DNA of 64,000 nt, taken from assembly GCA_019843655.1 (NCBI GenBank), contig JACDQD010000011.1, positions 15,976,604-16,040,603 of the forward strand, read 5' to 3'. Below are positions 31,801-47,179 of the stretch, one piece after another. The notes under the pieces were generated by a model. It made no database searches. It was not told the origin of the DNA and saw only the letters and a list, made by a program, of their open reading frames with translations. Origin of the DNA: Lethocerus indicus (lineage: Eukaryota > Arthropoda > Insecta > Hemiptera > Belostomatidae). Each line of letters starts with the position of its first letter. Positions within the stretch are counted from its first letter, which is position 1. Both the position numbers and the translations under genes were made by a program.

Positions 31801-32281
31801 TGTAATGTTTTCCGTATTTTGCCTGTGGACATAAATTGTACTTTCAAATACATAATTTGAGAATGTGTACGGTTACCGTAAATGATTAGGATCCGTACCC
31901 AATTTCTTATAATAAAATATATAAGCGATAATTTTCATCGTATCGTATAACTCAAAAGAGTGTACTTATCGGGGATGCTCTGTTGATGGCTTAACTGGGC
32001 GCCTTGTAACGTATTTTACACTAAACGCTAAATATACGAATACAAAATAAGTCAGTTATATTAGTATATTTAAAAAGATTAACTTTCGATAATCGCACTA
32101 ACCTTTGCAGTGGCCGGGCGTGGCTCCGTACTGAGTGGAAAATTGTTAATTTAGTGTGTAATCTACTTACTTTATATTCTTCCCATTCGCGGTCATCCCC
32201 GTAGTCATCGCACGTGACACGTCTAAGGGAGGCTAGAAAAAATGGTATTAACATAACTAACTGCAGGATATTCATGTTCAT
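28407..32281 (-). CDS. Divergent cathepsin L-like protease B1 (345 aa, 6 exons)
   Basis: Exons, in reading order: 32281-32171, 31822-31673, 30434-30228, 30112-29918, 29133-28965 and 28612-28407. Splice phases are the same as in subfamily A. The N-terminus MNMNILQLVMLIPFFLASL is a signal peptide (a second ATG is at 32275). A weak ERFNIN propeptide is followed by the mature enzyme with Cys151 (CSSCWAIS), His292 (GNHALLVIGYG) and Asn312 (KNSWG). GCNGG is replaced by GCDPG, and the active-site segment reads QGNCSSCW instead of QGQCGSCW. So the catalytic set is intact but the surroundings differ, suggesting altered specificity. The stop codon lies inside a perfect GTAAGT, leaving a small chance of a further exon. 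Intron 2 carries a LINE insertion and intron 4 hairpin repeats. Confidence 0.9.
28850..28889. repeat. (TA)n microsatellite in B1 intron 5
   Basis: TA tract of about 40 bases in the last intron of cathepsin B1. Confidence 0.85.
29395..29462 (+). pseudogene. Jockey-type LINE tail fragment
   Basis: Matches 31397-31450 of the LINE in intron 2 (shared AGAGATTTCCTGCAG, then CAAAAGT and CCATCACT). It covers the end of ORF2 and the start of the 3' UTR. It lies in intron 4 of cathepsin B1. Confidence 0.6.
29535..29620 (-). repeat. Dispersed hairpin repeat, copy 2 (inverted)
   Basis: The reverse complement reads GAGGATGCCCGAAAAACATC, then AAAACCGGTCTAGCCGG, AAAGACCAAACCGGCGAG and CGAAATCTACGGTA. It joins the GAGGATG hairpin found beside satellite arrays A and B to the CCGGTCTAG hairpin in one unit. 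It faces copy 3 about 115 bases away across a TA tract. Confidence 0.7.
29735..29835 (+). repeat. Dispersed hairpin repeat, copy 3 (most complete)
   Basis: Contains CGAAACAGGTCTAGCGAAAG, ACCGAACCGGCGAGGGGAGA, CGAAATCTACGGTATTCCGA, then CCCTCGCAGGCC and AAAACAGGTACGTT. The whole stretch aligns with the reverse complement of 33590-33690 at high identity. It lies in intron 4 of cathepsin B1. Confidence 0.75.
30601..31559 (+). mobile_element. 5'-truncated jockey-type LINE in intron 2 of cathepsin B1
   Basis: The 3' part of a non-LTR retrotransposon: reverse transcriptase motifs SVPQGSVLGPFLYTIY and TFADDT (the catalytic Asp pair), then LGLYIDK, a frameshift, KLTIYKTILKPTWTYGIELW, another frameshift, and an ORF2 end near 31422. 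A short 3' UTR and a poly(A) tail end at 31559. TTGTCGTCACA lies directly before (30590-30600) and after (31560-31570) the element and is its target-site duplication. Truncation and frameshifts make it inactive. It is antisense to the host gene. Confidence 0.92.
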
Positions 32282-32360
32282 TCGGACCCTGAGAGGCCAC
32301 TTATCAAAGATAAGGGACACCTTAAAAATATTTGCCACCTCATTGAACCCAACAGGCTCT

Positions 32361-32435
32361 GACTTACTTCGGTATATACAAAACAATATCATAATAAACA
32401 TTTTTTAATCCAACTTTATTTATGATATATGTATG

Positions 32436-32508
<73 letters not shown>

Positions 32509-32739
32509 GAGCTGAAAGAGCACGGGTTCTAGAAACGCATAAAACAAAAAAAATTAAAATGTAGACGTGTGAGGTAATTCAACTTTATGTCTTTGAAATT
32601 CTATTAGTTTTATTCACATTTTTATTTATATTTTATATAGCTTAAATATCGTTACTGCATATTTCTGTGACTTACTTCGGTATATACAAAACAATATAAT
32701 AATAAACATTTTTTAATCCAACTTTATTTATGATATATG

Positions 32740-32808
<69 letters not shown>

Positions 32809-32918
32809 GAGCTGAAAGAGCACGGGTTCTAGAAACGCATAAAACAAAAAAAATTAAAATGTAGACGTGTGAGGTAATTCAACTTTATGTCTTTGAAATT
32901 CTATTAGTTTTATTCACA
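32361..32918. repeat. Tandem duplication (period ~308 bp) with internal (TA)n, upstream of B1
   Basis: GACTTACTTCGGTATATACA at 32361 recurs at 32669, and the two copies (32361-32618 and 32669-32918) are nearly identical apart from the TA tract lengths (about 32425-32505 and 32735-32806). On the minus strand each holds TGTATATACC; the proximal one (32378-32373) sits about 95 bases before the B1 start codon and may be its TATA box. Confidence 0.85.
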
Positions 32919-33589
32919 ATTTATAAGTGTGACCAGTGACAGCTGATTTGTCAATTATCATTTGAATAATTTCGCTATCAAATCGCGCCTTGTTTGGCTT
33001 TTCGTCAATTATCGAGATTTTCTGAAATCTCTCCACATTACGAATTGAACTTCACAGTAAAATATCGGAACATGTCAGTTTTCCAGTATTTTCTATTGAT
33101 CGACATCGCATATAAATATCGTTTCTGCATATTGCCAGGCGTTGGATCGGCACGAAAACCGTTCTTCCAGTTGCCAATATGGCACATATCCTACTGTTGA
33201 ACTGATGCCATCCGCGATGCCAATTAAGAAAAAAATGCCACTATTCGTTTTTTTCACATAAATACATTCACTCTCTTTGGTAATAGTTCAAACAATTTTG
33301 TTTCCTTTCGTATTTAAATCAAGGGGACAGTAAATGGAAGTCTCGATCATATTTTTTCGTCCATGTCAACATTTCAAAGCTCAATTTGTTTAATTCAACC
33401 CGTAATAAAGCGATAGTCCTTTTTAAATACTGCTTACAAAATTTCCTCTTAGATGTCACGACAGAAGCAGTGGTGGGAATTGGAAAAATATATTTACGAA
33501 ACAGTCGATCACACTACTATTAGGCACTCGTTTAAATATTGCGAATCATTTAACATATTAAACAATTCTATAATTGGTTTAACATACCT

Positions 33590-33681
33590 GTTTTGTGGTC
33601 TACGAGGGGTTGGAATACCGCAAATTTGTTGTGTCTCTGTCTCCTCTCGCCGGTTTGGTCTTTTTCTAGACCGGTTTCGGC

Positions 33682-33690
<9 letters not shown>
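33590..33690 (-). repeat. Dispersed hairpin repeat, copy 4
   Basis: The reverse complement holds GAAACCGGTCTAGAAAAAGA, CCAAACCGGCGAGAGGAGAC, then GGTATTCCAACCCCTCG and CACAAAACAGGTATGTT. It is a full-length match to copy 3 and is directly joined to a TA tract. Confidence 0.75.

Positions 33691-33727
<37 letters not shown>
33685..33727. repeat. (TA)n microsatellite
   Basis: TA tract directly beside hairpin repeat copy 4. Confidence 0.85.
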
Positions 33728-33729
<2 letters not shown>

Positions 33730-33730
<1 letters not shown>

Positions 33731-34957
33731 CAACCCGCAGACTTAAGCGGATTAACAAAATTTCTCGGAATTGTATAATTATTATTAATTTCAAAAATTC
33801 GTGTTTAAATCAACCGGCCACAGTTACACAGAGCCAGTGGGCAGTTAGTTCCACCAATCTTCCATAGATGGCAGGACTGTGGTTAGAACCGTGTTAAATT
33901 TACAAAATTCTTTATCTTCTTAACGGATTAAATACTTTTTGTAAATAAATTAATTACAATCCTATGGTGTGTACGGAAAATAGAATATTTATCGGGTTTT
34001 GTGCAGATTTTTAATTCTACGTCAATCTTATTTAATTATTACAATTATGTTTTGGTGGAGAATAAAATAAAGTTTATGGAGACTGTGTACTGTGCATTGT
34101 CCTATGGTTTTTTAACGCCTATTTTGGTATCTCCAAATAATACCACGAAATGTCAATTTTTCTTTAGCCCCATTTGAACATAGTCGGCCTAACACGAATT
34201 ATTATGTCCCTTTCAAATGGAGGCTCTCCGTCTGTTTCGGTAATCACAGCAGCTCACTTACTCCGGGCTCATCGTTTCGCCTCTCATTTTTAATTGGTTA
34301 GTCACTAGATTTTGGTTAGCGGCATTAAGTTTGCGGTTATTTGTATTCCGTTCGCCGATTTGCCTCGGTTTGCGCCTCTTTTTTAGCTGTCTGTAGCGTC
34401 TTGTAACTGCCGCTAAAGTTGTTTGTTTCATTTAGCGAGACCCGTATTTCCTGGAACTGGATTTCCTGGAAAAGGTTTTGCTTTGTCGAGAATGTAAAGT
34501 CCAGCAAATCGTCGGATGCAGCAGCGTCCCGGCCCTGGGATAAATTTGGCCACGAATTCGCAAAAGTGTGGCCCACAGCACTCAGACTCTGTGTTTGCAC
34601 CAATCGAGCCGGAATAAAATTATCGATCTAATATTATTCATAAATTGTGTTCGCTCTTTTCATCTTTCATCCCCATCAAATTGTGATAGGAAGGAGGCAA
34701 AGTCTGGCTCCGAATGGGACGTGTCGGCTTCCTGACAGCACTGGTTCCGTTGCACCTACCCATCTTTGGGTCCTTCCATTGTACAATTTTTTGATAGGCA
34801 AAATGCCCAACAATTGTCCACAATTTTCTATAAATGAATAGTCACATCCTTCAATTAAGACTCAAAGAACAATTAAATCGCATTAAATCCTGTTCCGCAT
34901 TCATCCTAGCGGCTATCCGCTGACCTAATCCAGGAGGAGGTTTCAGACAATCCCAAG

Positions 34958-34959
<2 letters not shown>
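33730..34959. other. Intergenic DNA; contains an old repeat at 34190-34450
   Basis: The 34190-34450 segment aligns with 25430-25640. No gene was recognised; the open frames at 34337-34841 lack similarity to known families. Confidence 0.45.

Positions 34960-35018
<59 letters not shown>
34960..35018. repeat. (TA)n microsatellite
   Basis: TA tract of about 58 bases upstream of cathepsin B2. Confidence 0.85.
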
Positions 35019-35020
<2 letters not shown>

Positions 35021-35255
35021 TTAATTGGTTCGGATCGGAAAGAATGTTTTTAAAAATTTATAAATTTGATTAACTATGAATGAATATAATTAAATACGAG
35101 AAATTAGAATGAACTTAGAATAACAGAACGAGACAACTCACAATGTACTTAAATCAAACGTGGAAATCGACTGGCGGGCTTCTGCCCGGCTCACAATATA
35201 TAGGGTTTTCGTAATAAAGGGCTTTGTCAAATCTTTATGTTGATGTTTATCAACA

Positions 35256-35257
<2 letters not shown>

Positions 35258-35304
<47 letters not shown>
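35258..35304. repeat. (TA)n microsatellite
   Basis: TA tract of about 46 bases, close to the fold-back repeat at 35337. Confidence 0.85.
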
Positions 35305-35306
<2 letters not shown>

Positions 35307-35336
35307 CCAGGAATAATTAAGAATATAGTTTAGAAT

Positions 35337-35523
35337 ACCTGATATGTGGCCTGCGAGGAATTTGTATACCGTAGTATTCTTCGGAGACTATGCTTCGGAA
35401 AAATGCCATTCGGCAGAGTGTCCCATCGCCCTAATGACAGGCACTGCTACTGAAGACGGCCCCAGTCAAAATCGGTCTAGGAGAGGGCCAAAACAGCGAG
35501 TCGAAGATCGAGAATACTACGGA
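35337..35523. repeat. Fold-back form of the dispersed hairpin repeat
   Basis: The left end has CCTGATATGTGGCCTGCGAG and CCGTAGTATTCTTCG; the right end has GCTACTGAAG, AATCGGTCTAGGAGAGGGCC and CGAGAATACTACGG. CCGTAGTATTCT and AGAATACTACGG are exact inverted repeats, so the unit can fold on itself. Confidence 0.6.
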
Positions 35524-35813
35524 ATTATTAACAAACCGTTTGACAACTTGGAATAATGGCAACAAAAACTACGGATACGGATGCACGAATTCGGTAGTAT
35601 TTCCCGCCTAATTTCGTAACGTTTAGCCGATATCTTTAAGTATTTCATAACTCGAGTCAAGTGCTCTTTTATAATTCAAGCATTTAGTTGACACCATTCG
35701 GTATACGCTACCGGACGGTGATCGCGGGTCCCACAAACCGAACTAGTCCAATAAAGTACACATTTCAATTTCATCGGTAAAGCAGCGATAACGGTCGTCT
35801 TGTGTATTCTGCT

Positions 35814-40225
<4,412 letters not shown>

Positions 40226-42039
40226 GGAAAATTTAAGTGGTTGCAAAAAGTGTAAAATAAGAGCTTAAAGTGTTCCCAAGATCGGTGTATGATTAGTATC
40301 AATCGTGCTATATTTGTTACTAGAAATGGTATACAGACAGAATACATAAGGTACTTGTGGAAAGGGGAGAAAAAGATATTCTTCCTCGTTAGCACAATTA
40401 GAAAAAGAAATTGTGTTATGTTAACGCGCACCTTCGAGCAGTTGAGCATGCTCCATTCCGTTCTTGAATAGTAGTAATTCTTATTTGTCAGGGTAATTGC
40501 ATAGTTGAACTGAAGGAAGAATAGGGGACATTTCGGAGTTCCCCTTCAGTTATATACGGGCATTCCGCCATCCCGGTGGACTGATTAAGCTAGAGGAGCT
40601 AATAAACATTAGGACAATCAATAGAAATCAGTTCGGTACTTCCTTCCTCAACAATTGATTCTGATCTAAAACTGAGTTTGGGCCAGCATTCCCAAATAGA
40701 AATGTCGAGATGGGCGTTTTAATGAGAGTGGGTTCCATGGAAAAGGAGTCATCGAAGGAGAAGTCTCACGTTGCCTGGAATTTCGGTGATTTTATTAGAA
40801 ATAACAAGATACTTTCAGTAAGAAATTCCCGCTTTAGATTTAGTAGAAATAAATTTAACTATTGAGAAATCATTAAATGATTTGATAATATTAATATGAA
40901 TGACAAAGTTCGCAAATATCACAATGGGAAATTCAGAGGTAATTATATCATAACCAGAAATGTAACAGAGTAAATCAAAAGTATTGGGTTTGAGTTCCTA
41001 AAAATGGAGCATAAATAGTTAATATGGTGTGTAAACTTTTTTTTTGTTTCGTGACGACATAAAAATGAAGTATCTTCGTGATTTTATATCACATTGCAGA
41101 GGTATGTTGAAATCATGATGCAATTGAAAGATAAAATAATCTTGGTGATAACAGATAATATTAATTCTTTACTAACTTGACAACTTACTTTTAAACTCTC
41201 AGTTATAATCATTTTCTTTCTAATTTTAAATGTATTTGTTGCAGTGAAACAACAAGTTACATTGGTGGAACAAGCAGAGCAAATCTTGTATCAGTTCCCA
41301 TTTATCTTCTTCTTTTTAATCTATTCCAAACATTATGACTGAATGGACATTAAATGAATTTTTCATTCCACTTACATTAAATATCTTTTATAGTATTATA
41401 TTTACTGCACAATTCGTATTATGTGATTTTCTATTCTATAATAGTTACTATTATTTCTTTAGAGCAGTTGAGTTTTATGAATTGATTCTTATTGATAGAA
41501 CTAATTAGAATTTAAATATGAAAATTTATGTTTCATCATATTGACAAAACTGTTGAATATTCTCCATTCTAACATTTTCCATATTTCATACATATTTCAT
41601 TTATATTACCAGAATCATTCAATTGAATATATAATAAATAAATTATTTTCATAGAATTTTTCCGTTGTTTTTATATTAGGTATAATTATGGTTTCCCCAT
41701 TATGTGCCCCTATAAAAATCCCACCAACTGATGTCCAGTTTTGAATAATAACTCAAGTCCAAATTTTGTATTCCTTAAGCAAACCTGTTATTGTACACCT
41801 ACCTTACCTAAATACCATTAACCACACTATATAATATAATATTTATTTTTAATATAACATTTCATAAAAATTGTAGTTCCAATATTGCGAATATTATAGT
41901 TTACTATCTGTAAACATGAAACCACAAGTGAAAAAATGTGATATTTGAAAAATATAAGAATTGGGAAGAATACAAAATCAGAGCAGAGTGGCTAAACCTT
42001 TTTAAGCCCTATAAGGATATGTTCCAATTAAACAACCAT
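40226..42039. other. AT-rich intergenic DNA after the cathepsin genes
   Basis: No gene recognised. A + strand piece at about 41244-41300, after TTGTTGCAG, stays open for about 30 codons but matches nothing known to me. Confidence 0.4.
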
Positions 42040-42103
42040 CGGCACCACCCTAAGTGGGCGCTCTTTGTGGGATTAGATCAAATGTACCCACCAGTTTGAT
42101 TTG
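42040..42103 (+). repeat. Single decayed unit of the 70-bp satellite
   Basis: CATCGGCACCACCCTAAG, then TGGGCGCTC and AATGTACCCACC, matches one unit in + orientation with several substitutions. No array is present around it. Confidence 0.55.
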
Positions 42104-42548
42104 TTCAGGAAATACAAAAAAAGATATCAAAATGAATGCTACAAGTGCCCTAATAAGGTAGAAACCTAATAATGTAGAATGTTAATATTTATTAAAAATA
42201 ATATATTTCATTCAAAAATATAATATTTAATTTAAATATTATAAAATATTCCTTAAACATTGTTAGTCATAATATTATGTATACTTTACTTCATACTCCA
42301 ATCCAGATTCAGAAAAAATAAAAGGAAGAACAATACAAAATCAGAGAAGAATTACTAAAACTTTTTCCATAAATTATTTGTCCATTTATAAAAATACAGC
42401 CGTTAAAACTAGTTCTTTCCTAATTAAAACAATACAAAAGCGTGACAGATATTACATGCAATGCACTAAAACAGCAGTGTGTTCCTATTGGGCATAACAT
42501 TGGGAGGAACAAACTTGTGCATGACATACAATAATCTAAAATATAGTT

Positions 42549-42999
42549 TCAATTAGTTCTAAGATTCATCCTTGTCTTGAATTCTTCTGAACTCTGCAAA
42601 GTGAAAACAAAAAACAAATACAAAAAAGAAATATGTGTATATACACATAGAAACGCACACTTACAAATTAATGGTATAAATAAAATTTACTTAAATATTA
42701 TTAGGTATTTTACCAGATCACTGAATTCATTCAATCCCATTTTCCACGTAACTTCACCCTTCTCATATTTTGCATTGTGTTCATCAATTTTTTTCTTATT
42801 TTCCATAAAAATCTCCAATCTTTTCTTTTCTTCATCTTCACTTTTGTAACTCTTATTGTGAGTCGCCTGGAATGAAATATGAAAATGTAATACAGACTAA
42901 TATTCTAATATTCAGTATATTGCTGGGAATATATCACCAAATATTTTCAAAAACCTTGAATTCTTCCCAAACTTTCATAGCACCAACTTCCTCAGCCAT
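42549..42999 (-). CDS. Stand-alone I29 cathepsin propeptide inhibitor, crammer/CTLA-2-like (80 aa, 3 exons)
   Basis: Exons, in reading order: 42999-42955, 42866-42714 and 42593-42549. Exon 1 gives MAEEVGAMKVWEEFK. Exon 2 gives ATHNKSYKSEDEEKKRLEIF through KYEKGEVTWKMGLNEFSDL. Exon 3 gives SSEEFKTRMNLRTN and a stop. ERFNIN (residues 26-45) and the GxNxFxD motif (GLNEFSD) are both perfect. No protease domain follows and there is no signal peptide. Proteins of this shape (fly crammer, silkworm BCPI, mouse CTLA-2) bind and block cathepsin L-type enzymes. Splice points fall exactly where the cathepsin genes have them, and exon 2 is 153 nt as in subfamily A, so it derives from a cathepsin gene. It contains no cysteine, although crammer has one. 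Its target is inferred, not shown. Confidence 0.88.
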
Positions 43000-43262
43000 T
43001 CTGCTGAACAACGCTTTACCTTAAAATCAAAGAAAAAAAAATTTAATTTAAAAAACAAGACGGTGAACTGAAGGTTTTCCTGATGTTTTTAATCATCTGA
43101 CACAAACATTAAAAAAACAAAGCATTTTCTGTTCAAGTGTAGAATTAATATTATTCTACATAAAAAAATAATAAAATAAATAAACCAAAATGCAAACCTG
43201 TGAGATGAAGGTGAAATGAAGAAGACTGAGCGACAGACATGTGATGCTGATATATATATATG
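43000..43262 (-). promoter_or_regulatory. Putative promoter and 5' UTR intron of the I29 inhibitor gene
   Basis: Minus-strand TATATA tract at 43262-43250, an initiator-like CTCAGTC about 30 bases on (near 43227), then a leader exon ending at 43198 before GTTTGC. The intron acceptor, after a T-rich tract, is TTGATTTTAAG ending at 43020, and 20 bases follow to the ATG. The plan copies that of subfamily A cathepsins. Confidence 0.45.
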
Positions 43263-43792
43263 GGCAAATAGCACTGATAAGTAGCATTCATTTATCATTA
43301 TCAACATAACTGGAATGAGGGTGTGGTATGTCATATTTGGATAAGAAACTAATCCACAAGTTAATGAGAAAACAATTATTGAGGAAAAAAATAATATAGC
43401 CAGAAAAATGTTGTTTTATTTATTTAAAGGAAAGAATGAAATTAGGTATGCAAACAATATTTGATAAATTATTAATTAGTTCAGATGGAATTTATGTGCT
43501 ATTTAAACTTAGTTATTATTTCTTCCATTGTGCAATATGCCCAAAAATGACACATAATAAATAATTCTTCCATTATTAATTATATATTTGTGCTATGTAA
43601 GTTATAAATTCAATTATAAATATTTGAATAATGTTATCAGAAAAAAATTACTTCAAATTACTTAATTGATAACCTAATTGTTGCAAGTTAACTGTAATAA
43701 TAAAATAATACCATAGTAATATAATCAATTATTGAATTCATTTGATGTAAATAATATACCAAAAGACCTGGTATGTATTAATACAATAATTA

Positions 43793-43794
<2 letters not shown>

Positions 43795-43839
<45 letters not shown>
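43795..43839. repeat. (TA)n microsatellite
   Basis: TA tract of about 45 bases in AT-rich intergenic DNA. Confidence 0.85.
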
Positions 43840-43844
<5 letters not shown>

Positions 43845-44736
43845 GCTGAATCAGGTACAATATAGAGAAACAGTATCATTGCTAGATTTAAGAACTATAA
43901 TGAAATTTTAATTTTGTATTAAAATCAGCCAGGCCTAGGAACATGAAATCTCAAAGAACTTTGTTTAAGATTAGCAGTTTACAGATTAGCATACTTAAGA
44001 TCCCCAAAGAACTTTTACTTACATATGTGGACTATGAAGATAATTCATTGTACCTTTTTTTAAGAAAAAAATATTCAACGCGCTTTTTGATGTATAGTAT
44101 GTATTAGAATTATGGTTCTTAATAATAAAACATGACTAAATTACTTTAGGATTCCAGTAATCAAATCCCAAAAAGTACCCTGGCTGTCAATGTGTTGATT
44201 TCTGTAAAATTCTTCTTGGAGATGGTTTCAATTATATATTACCTTTCTGATTTATATTAGCAGACCTCCGAGGGCATTTAAACGAGTGAATAACATCAGT
44301 AATGATCAAACAATATTTCAATTGCACGCATATTTCAATAATGTTCAGATTCTATTAATTGATATACGCGAGTTAACAATAATAGTAAAATGATACCATA
44401 GTGATCAATCCTGTTTTTTATTTTCTAGCACCACAATTGAATATTTGATGAGTAACTAACAATTTTAATGCCACTGCAAAAAAATATATCATAATGCAGT
44501 TCACTAAAGAAATTGTTTGACTGATTGGACAATATAAATTAAATTTTAGACAATTTTATAAACTAGGTTTGTTGAAAGGGTGAATTTTTGATAGTTGATT
44601 GTTAAAACAGAATATCTTTGTTAAGGATGAAGAAACAGAATTTATATTAGGGCTGTTCTGTTACGGCGATTAGCATCAGACATACTGTGAAGGGAACACA
44701 AAAAGAGACAGCAGGTTGCGATAAATTGATACTTAC

Positions 44737-45417
44737 AAGTGATAGAATGGTATGTACTTCGTCACTGGGAAACCTAACATTGACGCAGGAGAATACAAGT
44801 AGTAAAAAACATAGACAAAGAGGATTGTCCTCTAAGCAGAAGACTCCTGTGAAAATGGAATTGGCTCCGGGAGGTGCATCAAACTGTTCAACCTCATTCG
44901 TCACAACTTTTTCTAATCTTCTACTTCCCTATTATAAATTTCGTAAATATATTGCGATAGTCGATTCCATTTCAAAGCTTTATTATCACAAGGCCCGCAA
45001 TTAAATATTGTATTGTTGTACATAAACTACCGGTAAAATATGTTGGATTACGTTCAGCTCCCACATCAAATTTATACAAAATATTTAGGTTTCGAATTGA
45101 AATCAACCGGGTTACACATTCTAATTGTCCCAGTAAGCGTGAATAATATTATTCCCAGGAATTTGTGCTCAACGATGCGATGACAAAATTACCTATCAGT
45201 ATATTGGCACAGTGGTTTTTGTGATTTCATGGAAACCCTTCTCAACGGCTTATTTCAATGGCTCCTAGAATTTAATTTCATTCGTTTCTGGTGTATAATA
45301 ATTGAAATACAAGAACATTGAAAAATTAATCCTTAAATTAAGCCTTACCAGGAATATAGTGTGTATTCTTTCGCAGCGAAAACCGACATTTTCGTTAGAG
45401 TAAAACAAGCGAGACAT
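44737..45417 (-). CDS. Unrecognised small membrane-protein gene candidate (two exons seen, 3' end unknown)
   Basis: Exon 45417-45349 encodes MSRLFYSNENVGFRCERIH plus TIFL and ends before GTAAGG. Exon 44928-44737 follows in phase 0, encodes 64 residues including LEKVVTNEVEQFDAPPGANS, and ends at a perfect GTAAGT. A hydrophobic stretch (LCLCFLLLVFSCVNV) could cross a membrane. The acceptor at 44929 (ATAATAG) has a poor pyrimidine tract, which lowers confidence. A weak phase-0 continuation to a stop exists near 44150-44195. The gene would run divergently from NDUFB4. I do not recognise the family. Confidence 0.35.
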
Positions 45418-46121
45418 CTTTGATAAAGATCTCAAAATCTCGTTTCTTCTTATAAATTCAATTCGCGATACTTTAATAAAAACTTGTCACATCTGTTCGT
45501 ACACACTTTCTTCTCTCTAGAAATTCCCAACGTTCGTTAAAAATTAAATAAATTTCTTCAACACCGGGACTCCTAATAAAGTTATATACCACAAGAATTA
45601 GCTAATATTCGAATACATTTTTACACATCCATAGCTACAGTCATATTTTACAGCCCATTTATACTTCAATAGCTAACTTTATACGCGTTAAAAATAAATT
45701 AATTAATTATATACAAACATATTCTAAATGCTTTCCTTCAACTCTATTCTGATATTGTCGTAAGTTATACTCTTCTGATCATCTTCAATTTAACTTCAAT
45801 TCTTGGTTAATTTCAGTTCACGCATTCCTCGGATGTTGAAATATAATTTATTTTTAATAAATGACTACGTTGAATCGAAAGAACGCGCTGAAGACAATTT
45901 ATATCCTATTATCATTTATAGGATTTATTATTTATATTATACTATTTTGTAAAAAAAAACAGACTCCTGAACGCGCCAGACCACGCCCCGTACTTCTAAG
46001 GTCTTCGATTGGTCGATATTGAGCCAAGATTTCGGTTACTTGAAGCTCAGGAGAATTCTGGTTTTAGTAAAGGGTTAGCTTCGTTGTTGAACTGTGAAAA
46101 TTATCTTTAGAGGAGTCAGAC

Positions 46122-47166
46122 ATGGCGCCGGAGGTTACTCCTGATCTTGTCGAGGCGAAGAATAAGCAAAGGGCGGCCCTGAAAAGGCAATATTTGAAAT
46201 TAATTACGAACCCCCACGACAAGGATGTGGGCCACGTTGTAAGTACATTTCTATTAATTGTTTCCCCCCGCGGATATATCCTTCACTTTCATCCAATGTG
46301 ACACTGGTACTTGGCGACTGGAATCATAAAATTCTTCGGTAATATTTGATATTTAATAATCTGTAAGCGTATGTGTACCATCAGTTGTGTTATGACGAGG
46401 TAGGTTTTTATCATTCCCTCCAGGAATTATATCCTTTTCAGTACTTCTTATTCTGCACTCGACCAACATTCATTTCAGTAAAGATATATTGTACATTTAT
46501 TTTTTGATACTAATTTCATTAACCAGTTTCTTGATAGTTCAATTCTGTCAGAATTGCCCTAGCCCGATTATATTTTCCTTCTACAGTTATTGCATCCATT
46601 GTTACAAAATTGTCTTTCCAAATAATACCATTTTGTTTATTGTTCGTACTAAATTGTTTATTTGTTCATATATTCTAATGTGGCAAAAGACTGAATGCAA
46701 AATCTATTTCGTACGAATTAAAACGCTTTCTTTTCTGTTTTTACAGTTTGATCCAGCGGTTCAACGCTTTTTGTCAATGAAAGGGACTCAGATTCATTAT
46801 TTTAAAGAAACTCCTAAAGCTGTGTTAAGAGGATTTGCCTTACTTGTTCTTCCAATTGCAGCAACTATGTACTTCATCAAGAGGGAGAGAGTAAGTTCCA
46901 AAAAATGTTGAAAGAAATTAAATTTTTTTTAATAAACTCAGTACCTAAAACGTGAACTAAGTAGCTAACATACTATAATATTATTATTATAGAAGATATT
47001 GCTATTAGTCTTGTTTTATATTTATGTATAGGTGTTCTCCAGTATGTCATTATTTAAGTACAATGTACATTTTATTTTTATTATTTTTATTTTACAGGAT
47101 AGGAAGGAAGCGGAATATCGTGCTGGCAAAGTGTCATACAAAGATAGATTATTCAAGTTTATTTAA
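46122..47166 (+). CDS. NDUFB4: NADH dehydrogenase (complex I) subunit B4, NDUFB4/B15 (109 aa, 3 exons)
   Basis: Exons 46122-46238, 46747-46890 and 47098-47166, all GT-AG and in phase 0. The product is an accessory subunit of mitochondrial complex I in the inner membrane. It is a short basic N-terminal domain (KRQYLKLITNPH), the conserved FDPAVQRF segment, one membrane helix (FALLVLPIAATMYFI) and a charged C-terminus (KDRLFKFI). There is no cleavable presequence, as usual for this subunit, and the length is close to that of other insect B4 proteins. The start codon context GTCAGACATGGCG is good and no upstream ATG in frame was seen. It is the first housekeeping gene beyond the protease cluster. 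Confidence 0.9.
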
Positions 47167-47179
47167 TTGTGTACAGTTC

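Noticed and set aside
44687..45004. 105-codon + strand open frame opposite the minus-strand exon
   Set aside because: Without a recognised family or splice sites in the right phase; the minus-strand reading has better splice support.
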